A stretch of DNA of 42,424 nucleotides from Coriobacteriales bacterium (GTDB lineage: Bacteria > Actinomycetota > Coriobacteriia > Coriobacteriales > Atopobiaceae). A program made the translations under genes and the position numbers. A model generated the notes under the pieces. That model was not told where the DNA came from. It ran no database searches and worked only from the letters and a program-made list of their open reading frames with translations. Positions 24,678 to 32,863 of the stretch are shown here, piece after piece; within the stretch, counting starts at the first letter, position 1; each line of letters begins with the position of its first letter. Where the stretch lies: contig JAUNJR010000003.1 in the NCBI GenBank assembly GCA_030533135.1, positions 1-42,424 on the forward strand, given 5' to 3'.

Positions 24678-25823
24678 ATGCAGGATCTCAGCGTAATTCG
24701 TGAACGCATCAATCGCATAGACACGCAGATCTCCGAGCTCTTCTTGGAGCGAATGGATGCTGCAGCCGATGTTGCTGAATACAAGCGCGCGACGGGAAAG
24801 CCTGTTTTTGATCGCGCGCGTGAACGTGAGAACATCGTGCGCGCCTCTGAGCGCGTACCGGAAAATCTCGCAAGCTATGCGGCGGTCCTCGAATCACTTC
24901 TCATGGAAGCTTCTCGAGAGGCTCAATATCGACGCCTCGGGCTCAAAAGCGCAGCTTCACTAGACGTCACGGCCGCCCTTGATAACCAGCCGCGCCTCTT
25001 TCCGCAGCAGGCCTACGTTGCCTGCCAGGGCGTAGAGGGTGCCTATCAGCAGATAGCATGTGACCGCATGTTTAAGCGGGCACAAATCAGCTACTTCAAC
25101 ACGTTTGACGGGGTATTCCGTGCCGTTGACCAAGGCTTTTGCCAGTTTGGCGTGCTTCCCATCGAAAACTCAACGGCGGGTTCGGTCAACCGCGTGTATG
25201 ACCTCATGATGAGCTACGACTTCTATATCGTACGTACCTGCCGCCTGAAGATCGACCACAACCTGCTCGTAAACCCGGGCACCAAGCTCGAAGACGTACG
25301 CATCGTCTATAGCCATGAGCAAGCTATCAACCAGTGCGCCAATTACCTCTCCAACATGCCCAACGCTCGCGTGCATGTTTGCGAGAACACCGCGATTGCC
25401 TCGCAGCGCGTTGCTGAGTCTGGCGAGCATACTGTTGCTGCCATCGCCTCGCGAGACTGCGCTGCGCTTTATAGCCTCGAAATCGCAGGTCAGAGCATTC
25501 AGGACCAGCAAAACAACTACACACGCTTTGCCTGCATCGCCAAGGACCTTACCATCTATCCAGGCGCTGACCGAACCTCACTTATGGCCGTGCTGCCTCA
25601 TGAGCCCGGTTCGCTCTACAAAGTGCTGGGGCGGCTATATGCGCTGGGCATCAACCTTCTCAAGCTGGAAAGTCGCCCCATCCCCGATCGCGACTTTGAG
25701 TTCATGTTCTACTTTGATGTAGCGTGCCCCGCTACGGCCCCTGAGTTCCAAACCCTCTTGAATTCCTTGTCTGACGTCTGTGATGAGCTGCGCTATCTTG
25801 GCAGCTATTCCGAGGTTATCTAA
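24678..25823 (+). CDS. pheA: Bifunctional chorismate mutase / prephenate dehydratase
   Basis: 381 residues, close to the 386 of E. coli PheA. Residues 1-85 are an AroQ-type chorismate mutase; likely catalytic residues by alignment are Arg8, Arg25, Lys36, Asp45 and Glu49. Residues about 110-290 are the prephenate dehydratase (VLPIENSTAGSV, then Y281-TRF with the catalytic Thr282). Residues about 300-381 form an ACT domain with GSLYKVL and ESRP (331-334), the phenylalanine-binding motif, so feedback by Phe is expected. The ATG at 24678 has AGGA six bases upstream; the in-frame TTG at 24654 is less likely. The aroE-aroK fusion begins two bases after the stop codon. Confidence 0.93.
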   Translation: MQDLSVIRERINRIDTQISELFLERMDAAADVAEYKRATGKPVFDRARERENIVRASERVPENLASYAAVLESLLMEASREAQYRRLGLKSAASLDVTAALDNQPRLFPQQAYVACQGVEGAYQQIACDRMFKRAQISYFNTFDGVFRAVDQGFCQFGVLPIENSTAGSVNRVYDLMMSYDFYIVRTCRLKIDHNLLVNPGTKLEDVRIVYSHEQAINQCANYLSNMPNARVHVCENTAIASQRVAESGEHTVAAIASRDCAALYSLEIAGQSIQDQQNNYTRFACIAKDLTIYPGADRTSLMAVLPHEPGSLYKVLGRLYALGINLLKLESRPIPDRDFEFMFYFDVACPATAPEFQTLLNSLSDVCDELRYLGSYSEVI

Positions 25824-25824
25824 C

Positions 25825-27105
25825 GTGGCGCCGGTACGTGAGGTGACTTACGGCCTGCTGGGTCGTACGCTTGGTCACAGCTGGAGTCCCAAAATTCACG
25901 CAGCGCTCGGAAGCGCGCCCTACCAGCTCATCGAACTTGAGCCCGATGAGGTCACGCCTTACATCCGCTCAGGGAACTGGAAGGGGCTTAATATCACTAT
26001 TCCCTACAAACGTGTCGCAGCGGAGGCCGCCGACGTCCGTTCGCCCCGCGTCGAGGCCCTGGGGGTGGCAAACGCACTCGTTCATCTCGACGACGGTCGT
26101 ATCTTCGCTGACAATACCGACGTTCTGGGTTTTAGCGCCTTGCTTGAGTACTTCTGCCGGGAGCGGCTCGAAACCACTCCGCGTGCCATGTTTGCGGGAA
26201 AGAAGGCTCTCGTTCTTGGTACTGGTGGAGCGGCACAAGCAGTGTCATATGCGTTACGCGAAATGGTCGGCTGCGAGGTCGCATTCATCTCGCGATCAGG
26301 GGCATCAACCTATGAAAACCTGCTTGAGTTGCATGCGGATGCGGCGCTCATTGTCAACACGACACCAGTAGGCATGTATCCCAATTGCCCCGCCTCTCCC
26401 CTTAAGGATGGCGTCTTGGAGCAGCTCCCCCAGCTGCAGGGAGTGCTTGACGTTATATACAACCCCACCCGCACGGGGCTCTGTCAGCAGGCGGAGCGCG
26501 TGGGCATCCCTGCGGAAAGTGGCCTTGCCATGCTCGTGTGGCAGGCGGTGTACGCAAGCGAGCTCTTCCAAGGTAAGGACCTCGATGGCAGCCTTGCGGC
26601 GCGTATCATCGCCGACATCACCCTCGAGACGGGCAACGTTGTGCTCATTGGTATGCCGGGCGCAGGAAAGACGAGCTCTGGCAGGGCGCTTGCTCGCATG
26701 ACAAGACGTCCCTTCATTGACCTGGATGATGCCTTTAGCGTCGAGACCGGCATTGATCCCGCGACCTTCATTAAAACGTATGGTGAGGACGCCTTCCGTG
26801 AGCAGGAAACTGCGATTCTGAAAGGGTACGCCTCTCGTGCCGGACTGGTCATCGCCTGTGGTGGCGGCGTCGTGACGCGTCCAGAAAACTATGCCCCGCT
26901 TCACCAGAACGGGACGATCGTAATGATTGACCGAAACCTTTCGGAGCTCTCGTCAAAGAATCGCCCCATCTCACAGACACGAGGCATCCTCAAGCTCGCT
27001 GAAGAGCGCATGGCGCTTTATCGTGACTGGGCTGACGTTGTGCTCCCCTGCACGGGCTCCCCCGCTGGTGACGCTGAACTCATCCGCCGTTCGCTGGGGT
27101 TGTAG
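25825..27105 (+). CDS. Shikimate dehydrogenase - shikimate kinase fusion (AroE-AroK)
   Basis: 426 residues catalysing the fourth and fifth shikimate steps in one chain. AroE part, about 1-265: LGHSWSPKIHAAL, NITIPYK with catalytic Lys62, NTD with Asp99, the nucleotide loop GTGGAAQAV, NTTPVGMYP and DVIYNPTRTGL. AroK part, about 270-426: P-loop GMPGAGKT (276-283), DLDDAFSVETG, FREQE, CGGGVVTRPE and NRPIS. The frame is continuous across the junction. I chose a GTG at 25825, one base after the pheA stop, with GAGG ten bases upstream; earlier in-frame starts would overlap pheA by up to 44 bases. Confidence 0.93.
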   Translation: MAPVREVTYGLLGRTLGHSWSPKIHAALGSAPYQLIELEPDEVTPYIRSGNWKGLNITIPYKRVAAEAADVRSPRVEALGVANALVHLDDGRIFADNTDVLGFSALLEYFCRERLETTPRAMFAGKKALVLGTGGAAQAVSYALREMVGCEVAFISRSGASTYENLLELHADAALIVNTTPVGMYPNCPASPLKDGVLEQLPQLQGVLDVIYNPTRTGLCQQAERVGIPAESGLAMLVWQAVYASELFQGKDLDGSLAARIIADITLETGNVVLIGMPGAGKTSSGRALARMTRRPFIDLDDAFSVETGIDPATFIKTYGEDAFREQETAILKGYASRAGLVIACGGGVVTRPENYAPLHQNGTIVMIDRNLSELSSKNRPISQTRGILKLAEERMALYRDWADVVLPCTGSPAGDAELIRRSLGL

Positions 27106-27209
27106 GAGCATGCTGGCCCAGAGCAATGAGCACGAATATTCGGTTCCTCACGAGATTTGACCACTTGTCGATACCATAAAACATGGTGCAACAAGCCCGT
27201 GCACGTGGT

Positions 27210-27236
27210 CCGTATACTTGTGTGCTGTGTATACGG
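27210..27236. promoter_or_regulatory. Inverted repeat overlapping the EIIB-AroQ ribosome-binding site
   Basis: CCGTATAC (27210-27217) and GTATACGG (27229-27236) are perfect 8-base arms with an 11-base centre. The right arm runs into the Shine-Dalgarno GGAGGAGG (27235-27242), and the left arm contains TATACT, a plausible -10. The element could therefore be an operator at the promoter or a hairpin that masks the ribosome-binding site. Confidence 0.5.
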
Positions 27237-27247
27237 AGGAGGCACGT

Positions 27248-28168
27248 ATGTCGGATCGTGAGATAGCAAGCGCCGTCTTGGGATGCGTAGGCGGAGCAGG
27301 TAACGTCATGGCCAATTCGCTGTGCATGACGCGCCTACGAATCACGGTTGCCAATCCGACGGCAGTGAATCGCGCCTCTCTCGATCTCATAGAAGGCGTA
27401 CTGGGAACGGCTACGCGTGGCACCAATGGCATCGAGGTCGTTTTTGGTCCCAAGGCCGTTCGTGGGGTCTTTACCGAGTTCACCAAGCTCACGGGCATCT
27501 CTGAGGACTACGACCCGCAGGCTGGCGTCCGCGCACATTCCTCCAACCTGCACATTCACATCTCTCCTGGTCGCCGCAAGTCATATGTCGCGCAGGCAGA
27601 CGCACAGGATGAGCGTAGGCTCTCCTTTGACGACCTCTCCGTATCAGACAGTGGTGTACTCGACCTCAAGGGACTTCTAGAGGATGACCCACTGCCTGAG
27701 GAGGACGAAGCATTAGACGAATTCCCTGCTCGGAGGCTGCTCGTCATCAATGGGCCAAACATCAACATGCTCGGCATTCGTGAGCCCGATGTCTATGGCA
27801 AGCAGGATTACATTGCGCTGCTTACCTTGTGCAAGGAAGCTGCTCACGATGCGGGTTTTGTCGACTGTCGCTGCTTCCAATCCAACTATGAGGGTGCCAT
27901 TGTTGACGAGATTCAGGATGCCTATGGCGTCTTTGATGGACTTGTCATTAACCCAGGAGCGTTTACGCACACTTCCGTCGCAATCCTAGATGCCATTAAG
28001 GCCATTGGTATCCCAACGATTGAGGTGCACATTTCAAAGGTCGAGGAGCGTGAGGACTTCCGTCAAGTCTCCTATATCCGCCAGGCATGCCTGGAAACCA
28101 TTACTGGCCTCGGCATCGAGGGTTATCGGGTAGCCATCAATCATCTTGCTGAGCATCTTGGCCTGTAG
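27248..28168 (+). CDS. PTS EIIB-domain - type II 3-dehydroquinate dehydratase fusion
   Basis: 306 residues. Residues 1-80 match a glucose-family PTS EIIB domain: VLGCVGGAGNVMANSLCMTR with Cys26 at the phospho-cysteine position, then LRITV and GIEVVFGPKAV. An acidic linker (about 81-160) leads to a full AroQ (161-306): VINGPNINMLGIREPDVYG with Arg178 and catalytic Tyr183, CFQSNYEGAIVDEIQDA, INPGAFTHTS, EVHISKVEEREDFRQVS with His261 (HISN is more usual). AroQ dehydrates 3-dehydroquinate, the third step, completing the pathway. I chose the ATG at 27248, with GGAGGAGG upstream. No other PTS gene is nearby, so the role of the EIIB part is open. Confidence 0.9.
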   Translation: MSDREIASAVLGCVGGAGNVMANSLCMTRLRITVANPTAVNRASLDLIEGVLGTATRGTNGIEVVFGPKAVRGVFTEFTKLTGISEDYDPQAGVRAHSSNLHIHISPGRRKSYVAQADAQDERRLSFDDLSVSDSGVLDLKGLLEDDPLPEEDEALDEFPARRLLVINGPNINMLGIREPDVYGKQDYIALLTLCKEAAHDAGFVDCRCFQSNYEGAIVDEIQDAYGVFDGLVINPGAFTHTSVAILDAIKAIGIPTIEVHISKVEEREDFRQVSYIRQACLETITGLGIEGYRVAINHLAEHLGL

Positions 28169-28187
28169 TCATCTGTCCGCACATCAC

Positions 28188-28224
28188 AAGGCCCTTGCTC
28201 GCAATCGCGAGCAAGGGCCTTTTT
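28188..28224 (+). terminator. Strong Rho-independent terminator after EIIB-aroQ
   Basis: AAGGCCCTTGCTCGC and GCGAGCAAGGGCCTT are perfect 15-bp arms with a four-base loop, followed by a T-run on the plus strand. It sits between convergent genes and may also stop transcription from the minus-strand cyclo-ligase gene, though the T-run on that side is weak. Confidence 0.93.
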
Positions 28225-28242
28225 ACGTGCTGATACAAATCG

Positions 28243-28785
28243 CTACTTACGACAACGCCAGACAGCGCCATCACTAACGAGTACGTCCACCGCAACATCA
28301 TGTGCGTCGCGCGGCAAGGGGTTGCTGCTGATCTGAACCGTACGGGCAAGGGCCACCTTGCATCCAGGGTAGGTGTTCAGGAAGTTATCGATGTATCCCG
28401 CGTTGTAAGCCACACGATAGCCCTCGGCATCAAAGATGAGGCCAGGGACCAGGCACACCGAGGCAGCGATGGCATCGTGATCCATAGCGAGCGTAGACCC
28501 GTCATCCAACGCAAACGTGATCGTACCATCCTTATCAAAGGTAGGAACTGCGACGGTCTTGCCATCCTTGCGTGCCTGTTTGATGGCGCCGAGGGTATCT
28601 CCCTCTTCGCGCTGGGACGGGAATGCAAGTACCAAGTCACAGGAGCGGTATTCCTTGAGCATCTTGAGGTGCAGAAGTATATCTCCATCAAGACGCGCTT
28701 TATGTGACGGCGATAAGGTGGGAAGCTCCATATATGCCGACCTCAAAGCCTGCTTGCTGGCGTCCTCACCGTAAGAACTCGCCAT
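28243..28785 (-). CDS. 5-formyltetrahydrofolate cyclo-ligase
   Basis: 180 residues. It converts 5-formyl-THF to 5,10-methenyl-THF with ATP, recycling folate. The signature LVPGLIFDAEGYRVAYNAGY followed by IDNFL matches the family pattern LVPGxAFDxxGxRxGxGxGYYDxFL, with some glycines replaced (AYNAGY). Lys11 and Arg15 in KQALRSAY and SQREEGDT fit the ATP and substrate sites. GGGAGGGG lies five bases before the ATG. It is transcribed alone and converges on the EIIB-aroQ gene. The family (YgfA/FAU1-like) is fairly sure; the degenerate glycine motif lowers certainty slightly. Confidence 0.85.
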   Translation of the reverse strand: MASSYGEDASKQALRSAYMELPTLSPSHKARLDGDILLHLKMLKEYRSCDLVLAFPSQREEGDTLGAIKQARKDGKTVAVPTFDKDGTITFALDDGSTLAMDHDAIAASVCLVPGLIFDAEGYRVAYNAGYIDNFLNTYPGCKVALARTVQISSNPLPRDAHDVAVDVLVSDGAVWRCRK

Positions 28786-28886
28786 ACGAACCCCTCCCCG
28801 CTCTCATACCATGTGCCGTACAATTGGATACCCTAGTCGGTATATTTTCTTCCCCTCAGACTCGACAACAGAGTAGAAAATTTCAT

Positions 28887-29618
28887 ATGAAACGAGAAGC
28901 ACGTAAAACCCATTTTTCAGCTCATGGCATCGATTATGTCCTTGAGCGTAAACAGGTGAAGAACATCAATTTGCGCGTACGACAAGACGGAACCGTCTAC
29001 GTCAGCGCTCCGCCCTGGGTGTCCCAGGAAAGCGTGGATCGCTTTGTCTTGTCACGGTCCGACTGGATTGAGCAAAAGCAATCGATGCTGCAAAGGAGAT
29101 CAGACCTTGTTCCGAAAGCGTGGAATAACGGAGAACAGGTCTTCGTATGGGGAGAACCGTTGACCATCCGTCTCGAAACGTCCACCTCGCCTCGAACGAC
29201 ATCCTGTCGCCAGGATGGCACTTCCCTTGTTGTCGTTATTCCCACCTCTTGGCAGGACAATTCCCAGGAATCCGTTTCGCACCGGCAGAAACTCATTGCC
29301 ACCTGGCTTGCACAACAGCTCTCTGAAGAGCTTCCCGAGCTCTTTGCGCATTATGAGGCACTTATGGGCGTGCATGCCTCACAGATACGCCTTCGAACCA
29401 TGAAGACACGCTGGGGCTCTTGCAACGTGAAAACGGGAGCTATCACCCTTAACACGCAGCTGACATCCTATCCGCAATGCTGCCTTGAGTCCGTAGTGGT
29501 TCACGAACTGTGCCACTTGCTTGAGCCAAGTCATAACCAGCGGTTTTACGCATTCATGGACCAGTTTTATCCTTCATGGCGGGAAGCACGCAAGCTTTTG
29601 AAGGAGGGAGCGCTCTGA
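28887..29618 (+). CDS. YgjP-type (M48-like) metal-dependent hydrolase
   Basis: 243 residues of the YgjP/DUF45 family, predicted zinc metallopeptidases whose cellular substrates are unknown. The zinc motif is H206-E207-L-C-H210 with a third ligand His216 in LLEPSHNQRF; KTRWGSCN just before it is the other family hallmark. The N-terminal half (DYVLERKQVKNINLRVRQDG, then VYVSAPP) is the usual beta-rich domain. No signal peptide, so cytosolic. I chose the ATG at 28887 because the protein aligns from MKREARKTHF; a longer reading frame upstream overlaps the divergent cyclo-ligase gene. The ribosome-binding site is weak. Confidence 0.88.
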   Translation: MKREARKTHFSAHGIDYVLERKQVKNINLRVRQDGTVYVSAPPWVSQESVDRFVLSRSDWIEQKQSMLQRRSDLVPKAWNNGEQVFVWGEPLTIRLETSTSPRTTSCRQDGTSLVVVIPTSWQDNSQESVSHRQKLIATWLAQQLSEELPELFAHYEALMGVHASQIRLRTMKTRWGSCNVKTGAITLNTQLTSYPQCCLESVVVHELCHLLEPSHNQRFYAFMDQFYPSWREARKLLKEGAL

Positions 29619-29712
29619 TTCGTAATCATCGATAATCTGTGCGTTACCAGACTTGCGCTACCATAGGAACGTTGACTATCAGACGCGCCTACGCGCAACG
29701 AGAGGAACCACC

Positions 29713-30762
29713 ATGCCCAACGAGGGAAGCTACGAAGCGGCACTGCGCCGCAGCAACGAGATTCAGGCAGACCTTGCTATTCATCCCGGCAAGTACACCA
29801 TGCTCACGGGTGACCGTCCTACTGGCCGCCTTCATCTTGGCCACTACTTTGGCACGCTCGTTGAGCGCGTTCGCCTTCAGGATATGGGCATCCGCACGAA
29901 CGTCATCATTGCCGACTACCAGGTCATCACCGACCGTGACACCACCGAGCACATTGCCGACAACGTGTACAACATGGTCATCGACTACCTTGCCTGCGGT
30001 ATCGACCCCGCCAAGACGATGATCTTCACGCACTCCGCCGTGCCTGCGCTGAACCAGCTCATGCTGCCGTTCCTGTCGCTTGTCACCGAGTCCGAGCTCG
30101 AGCGTAACCCGACCGTGAAAGCCGAGCAGGAAGCTTCTGGCCACGCCCTGACGGGACTGCTCCTCACCTACCCGGTGCACCAGGCGTGCGACATCCTGTT
30201 CTGCAAGGGCAACATCGTCCCCGTCGGCCGTGACCAGCTGCCCCACATCGAGCAGACGCGTCAGATTGCCCGCCGCTTCAACGAGCGTTACGCAAAGGTG
30301 TTCCCGTCGGTGGACGGCCTGCTGACTTCCACCCCGCTCATCCCTGGCCTCGATGGTCGCAAGATGAGCAAAAGCTACGGCAACGCCATCTCCATCTCGA
30401 TGACCGACGCCGAGACCGCCAAGCTCATCAAGAAGTCGAAGACCGACTCCGAACGCAACATCACCTTCGATCCCGAGAACCGCCCCGGCGTATCAGCACT
30501 GCTCACCACCGCAGGTATCTGCACCGGCCGCGATCCCAAGGAGATTGCTGACGAGATTGGCATGGGTGGCGCTGGCCAGCTCAAGCGCTACGTCACCGAG
30601 GCAGTCAACGGCTACTTTGCCCCCATCCGTGAGCGCCGCCAGGAGCTCGTCAAGGACATGGACTACATCGTCGACGTCCTGCACGACGGTAACGCCCGTG
30701 CCAACGCCATCGCCAACAAGACCCTCGACGAGGTCCGCGCTGCCATGGGCATGGTGTACTAG
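29713..30762 (+). CDS. trpS: Tryptophanyl-tRNA synthetase
   Basis: 349 residues, class I aminoacyl-tRNA synthetase charging tRNA-Trp. The HIGH-type motif is HLGH (41-44) within TGDRPTGRLHLGHYFGTL, and KMSKS is at 217-221 (GRKMSKSYGN). YPVHQACDILFCKG and VGRDQLPHIEQTRQIARRFN complete the catalytic domain, followed by a helical anticodon-binding region. GAGAGG lies seven bases before the ATG at 29713. No T-box or Trp-rich leader peptide lies in the 94 bases upstream. A strong hairpin terminator follows. Confidence 0.95.
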   Translation: MPNEGSYEAALRRSNEIQADLAIHPGKYTMLTGDRPTGRLHLGHYFGTLVERVRLQDMGIRTNVIIADYQVITDRDTTEHIADNVYNMVIDYLACGIDPAKTMIFTHSAVPALNQLMLPFLSLVTESELERNPTVKAEQEASGHALTGLLLTYPVHQACDILFCKGNIVPVGRDQLPHIEQTRQIARRFNERYAKVFPSVDGLLTSTPLIPGLDGRKMSKSYGNAISISMTDAETAKLIKKSKTDSERNITFDPENRPGVSALLTTAGICTGRDPKEIADEIGMGGAGQLKRYVTEAVNGYFAPIRERRQELVKDMDYIVDVLHDGNARANAIANKTLDEVRAAMGMVY

Positions 30763-30857
30763 CAAGCTTGCCCTGATCCTTTAGCGGTTACCTGGCGTTA
30801 TGCGGCTTCGAAGGCTTAGTGGAGCAATTTAGCATCTTTCAGAAAAGATGTGCTCAC

Positions 30858-30900
30858 AGAAAAGCCGGCCTGTTGATGAAGCCAACAGGCCGGCTTTTCT
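30858..30900 (+). terminator. Bidirectional terminator between trpS and the GNAT gene
   Basis: AGAAAAGCCGGCCTGTTG and its exact reverse complement form an 18-bp stem with a seven-base loop. The stem ends in AAAA/TTTT on both strands, so it can stop trpS from the left and the minus-strand GNAT gene from the right. Confidence 0.9.
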
Positions 30901-30958
30901 CAGGGCGTAAACATAGCAAGGTTTTATCTGCGTCACCAGCTAAGCCAGCCTTTACCAC

Positions 30959-31951
30959 TCACCCTTTTCGATAGAAAACGTAATGCTGCGTCTTTACAAA
31001 GCCGAGCTTCTCGTAAAACGGAAGATCCGAAATCACATAAGCTTTCTTTGCTCCTAGCGCTTCTGCGCGTGAAAACGCTTCTGAGAGAAGTGCGGAGGCG
31101 ATGCCTTTGCTGCGCCAGCACGGAATCGTACAGACTGGCTCAACATAGGCATAATCCGTGTCAGGATGAAACCAGAGGGAGCAGTGAGATACTGGCTCTC
31201 CCGAAGAATCTACAGCCGCGAGGCTCAAGGTTCGGTTGAAGTGCTTTCGGACATGTGGAACATGGTCCAACGAGCGTTCAAACGCTTCCCGGTCATCCCC
31301 ATGATCAAAACCCTGCCAGAAGAGCCACTCCAGAGCCTCCCGGTCCGCGACCTGGTCCATTTCCCGTAGCAGCAGTCCCTCCGGAAGACTTGATGAGAAG
31401 CTTCTTTCCAGAGAGAGCTCCATGATTGTCTCATCCTGATTGATCTGCTCAAATCCGGCCTTTATGACCGCGGTTATTTCCGCCGCGTTTTCCTGATTGA
31501 CCGCAACAGCCAACCCGGAATCATCTTTCAGCTCTCGAAATGCGTAGTCCAGGATTTCCGGGTACAACGATTGATACTCCGGTAACACCCCACAAAAGGC
31601 TTCTCCGAAGTACATATCGTAGATGGCCGCACCGACAACCATGCCTTCAGACCACCAGAGCCCAATCGAGGATCTGGTGGTCTTGTCAAACTCAGGGTGT
31701 TCCATCATCCATTCAAAACGTGCCCAGTTCCAGTTGACATGCGTTCTGTCGTCTTGGTTCAGCGCAATTAAGAAGTCGCAGACAGCTTCATAATCCTCGT
31801 CCCGATAGGTGTGGAAATGTACGTTAGGCATCAAATACTGAATTCCCCAATGCTCAAAGCCCCATTGCTCGCTCTGTTCATTGCGTTCGTAATCAGCCAT
31901 CTCATCAGGCGTTTCGTCAATTGTTCTCTCACGAAAGGCTGGGCATCTCAT
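30959..31951 (-). CDS. GNAT-family N-acetyltransferase, two-domain
   Basis: About 330 residues. The C-terminal half is a recognisable GNAT domain: AYVEPVCTIPCWRSKGIASA with the acetyl-CoA loop RSKGIA, then LLSEAFSRAEALGAKKAYV and FYEKLGFVKTQHYVFYRK. The N-terminal half (FHTYRDEDYEAVCDFLIALN and EITAVIKAGFEQINQDETIM) looks like a second, degenerate GNAT domain. The acceptor substrate is unknown. The start is uncertain. I give the ATG at 31951, which overlaps the upstream TGA as ATGA; ATGs at 31900 and 31831 are alternatives, and none has a strong ribosome-binding site. The gene looks lower in GC than its neighbours, hinting at later acquisition. Confidence 0.75.
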   Translation of the reverse strand: MRCPAFRERTIDETPDEMADYERNEQSEQWGFEHWGIQYLMPNVHFHTYRDEDYEAVCDFLIALNQDDRTHVNWNWARFEWMMEHPEFDKTTRSSIGLWWSEGMVVGAAIYDMYFGEAFCGVLPEYQSLYPEILDYAFRELKDDSGLAVAVNQENAAEITAVIKAGFEQINQDETIMELSLERSFSSSLPEGLLLREMDQVADREALEWLFWQGFDHGDDREAFERSLDHVPHVRKHFNRTLSLAAVDSSGEPVSHCSLWFHPDTDYAYVEPVCTIPCWRSKGIASALLSEAFSRAEALGAKKAYVISDLPFYEKLGFVKTQHYVFYRKG

Positions 31952-32853
31952 TCGTCGGCCACATTGCACCAGAGGTAGGCCTGGCCGATACGCATCTCAG
32001 AGAGATACTCGATGTCGTGCTCGTATTCTACGAAGCCAAGCTCATAGAGCCCATCTCTTGGCTCTTCATCAGTGTGAATCACAACAAGGGAAGTCTCTGG
32101 CTCAAAGTAGGCAAGCGTCCCCGCGACACCAGTGGCTAGGGGCGCATTGTTCACATCAATAGCCTCATCCAGACGCAAAACTTTCTCGTTCGGTGCGCCG
32201 TCCTCGAGCTCGCCCTCAAGCGGGCATCTCGCAGCAAGGTCATGTGCCGCAGTGCTGTCATTGAGATAAAACCGGTATTGGTATCCAGAGACGCTTACGG
32301 TCAGCAGGATGGGCTCGAGGTACGGGACCCCGACACTTGCCTGAGCAAGCTCGGCAAGTGCCGTGGTCACCGCGCGCCAACCATCCCGGTCGCGCTCGGT
32401 CAGTTCTTGCTCGCTGCTGATGGTGAATGACGCATCAAGATCCCAATCACCATCTTCCGTCATGAGGTCATACGAAAGGTGGCTTGTGGGGGCATCAAGC
32501 GCTTGGTATTCGCTCATCTTGCGCTTTGATGCACCACGCAAGTCATACTCATTTGCAATCTCGGCAAAGCGGTCAAACGCGCTGGCGTCAACCACGTAGT
32601 CCATGCCCGTCTCACGCGAGTTATGCCACTCCTTGCTGCGTGTGGTCAGCGTGACGGACCCGTCCTTGTTTCGCCTCAGCTCCGTCGAGTCTCCACCGCC
32701 GGTCATGCCCCCACCGCTTGTATAGCGGACGGCCCTGATGCGTGACCCCTCAAGCTCACCCGAGGAGCCACGATCATGGCAGCCGAAAAGCCCCATGAGG
32801 CTGATGAGTCCGGACCCTGCCGTCAAAGCTGCGAAGGCACGACGCGTCAGCAT
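31948..32853 (-). CDS. Cyclophilin-fold lipoprotein with twin-arginine-like signal
   Basis: 301 residues, not assigned to a characterised protein. The N-terminus has paired arginines (MLTRRAFAA), a hydrophobic core and a lipobox-like LFGC with Cys25, so it is probably an exported lipoprotein. Residues about 45-190 are a beta-rich domain of unknown type. Residues about 195-290 resemble the bacterial cyclophilin-like fold (VSVSGYQYRFYLNDSTAAHD, NNAPLATGVAGTLAYFEPET, SLVVIH, YELGFVEY), which lacks proven isomerase activity. It starts ten bases after arcB, so it probably belongs to the arc transcript, and overlaps the GNAT gene. Confidence 0.65.
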   Translation of the reverse strand: MLTRRAFAALTAGSGLISLMGLFGCHDRGSSGELEGSRIRAVRYTSGGGMTGGGDSTELRRNKDGSVTLTTRSKEWHNSRETGMDYVVDASAFDRFAEIANEYDLRGASKRKMSEYQALDAPTSHLSYDLMTEDGDWDLDASFTISSEQELTERDRDGWRAVTTALAELAQASVGVPYLEPILLTVSVSGYQYRFYLNDSTAAHDLAARCPLEGELEDGAPNEKVLRLDEAIDVNNAPLATGVAGTLAYFEPETSLVVIHTDEEPRDGLYELGFVEYEHDIEYLSEMRIGQAYLWCNVADE

Positions 32854-32863
32854 CTCTGAGGCC

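Noticed and set aside
27110-27160. 16-codon reading frame between aroE-aroK and EIIB-aroQ
   Set aside because: Its ribosome-binding site is one base from the ATG and the peptide has no aromatic run; likely chance.
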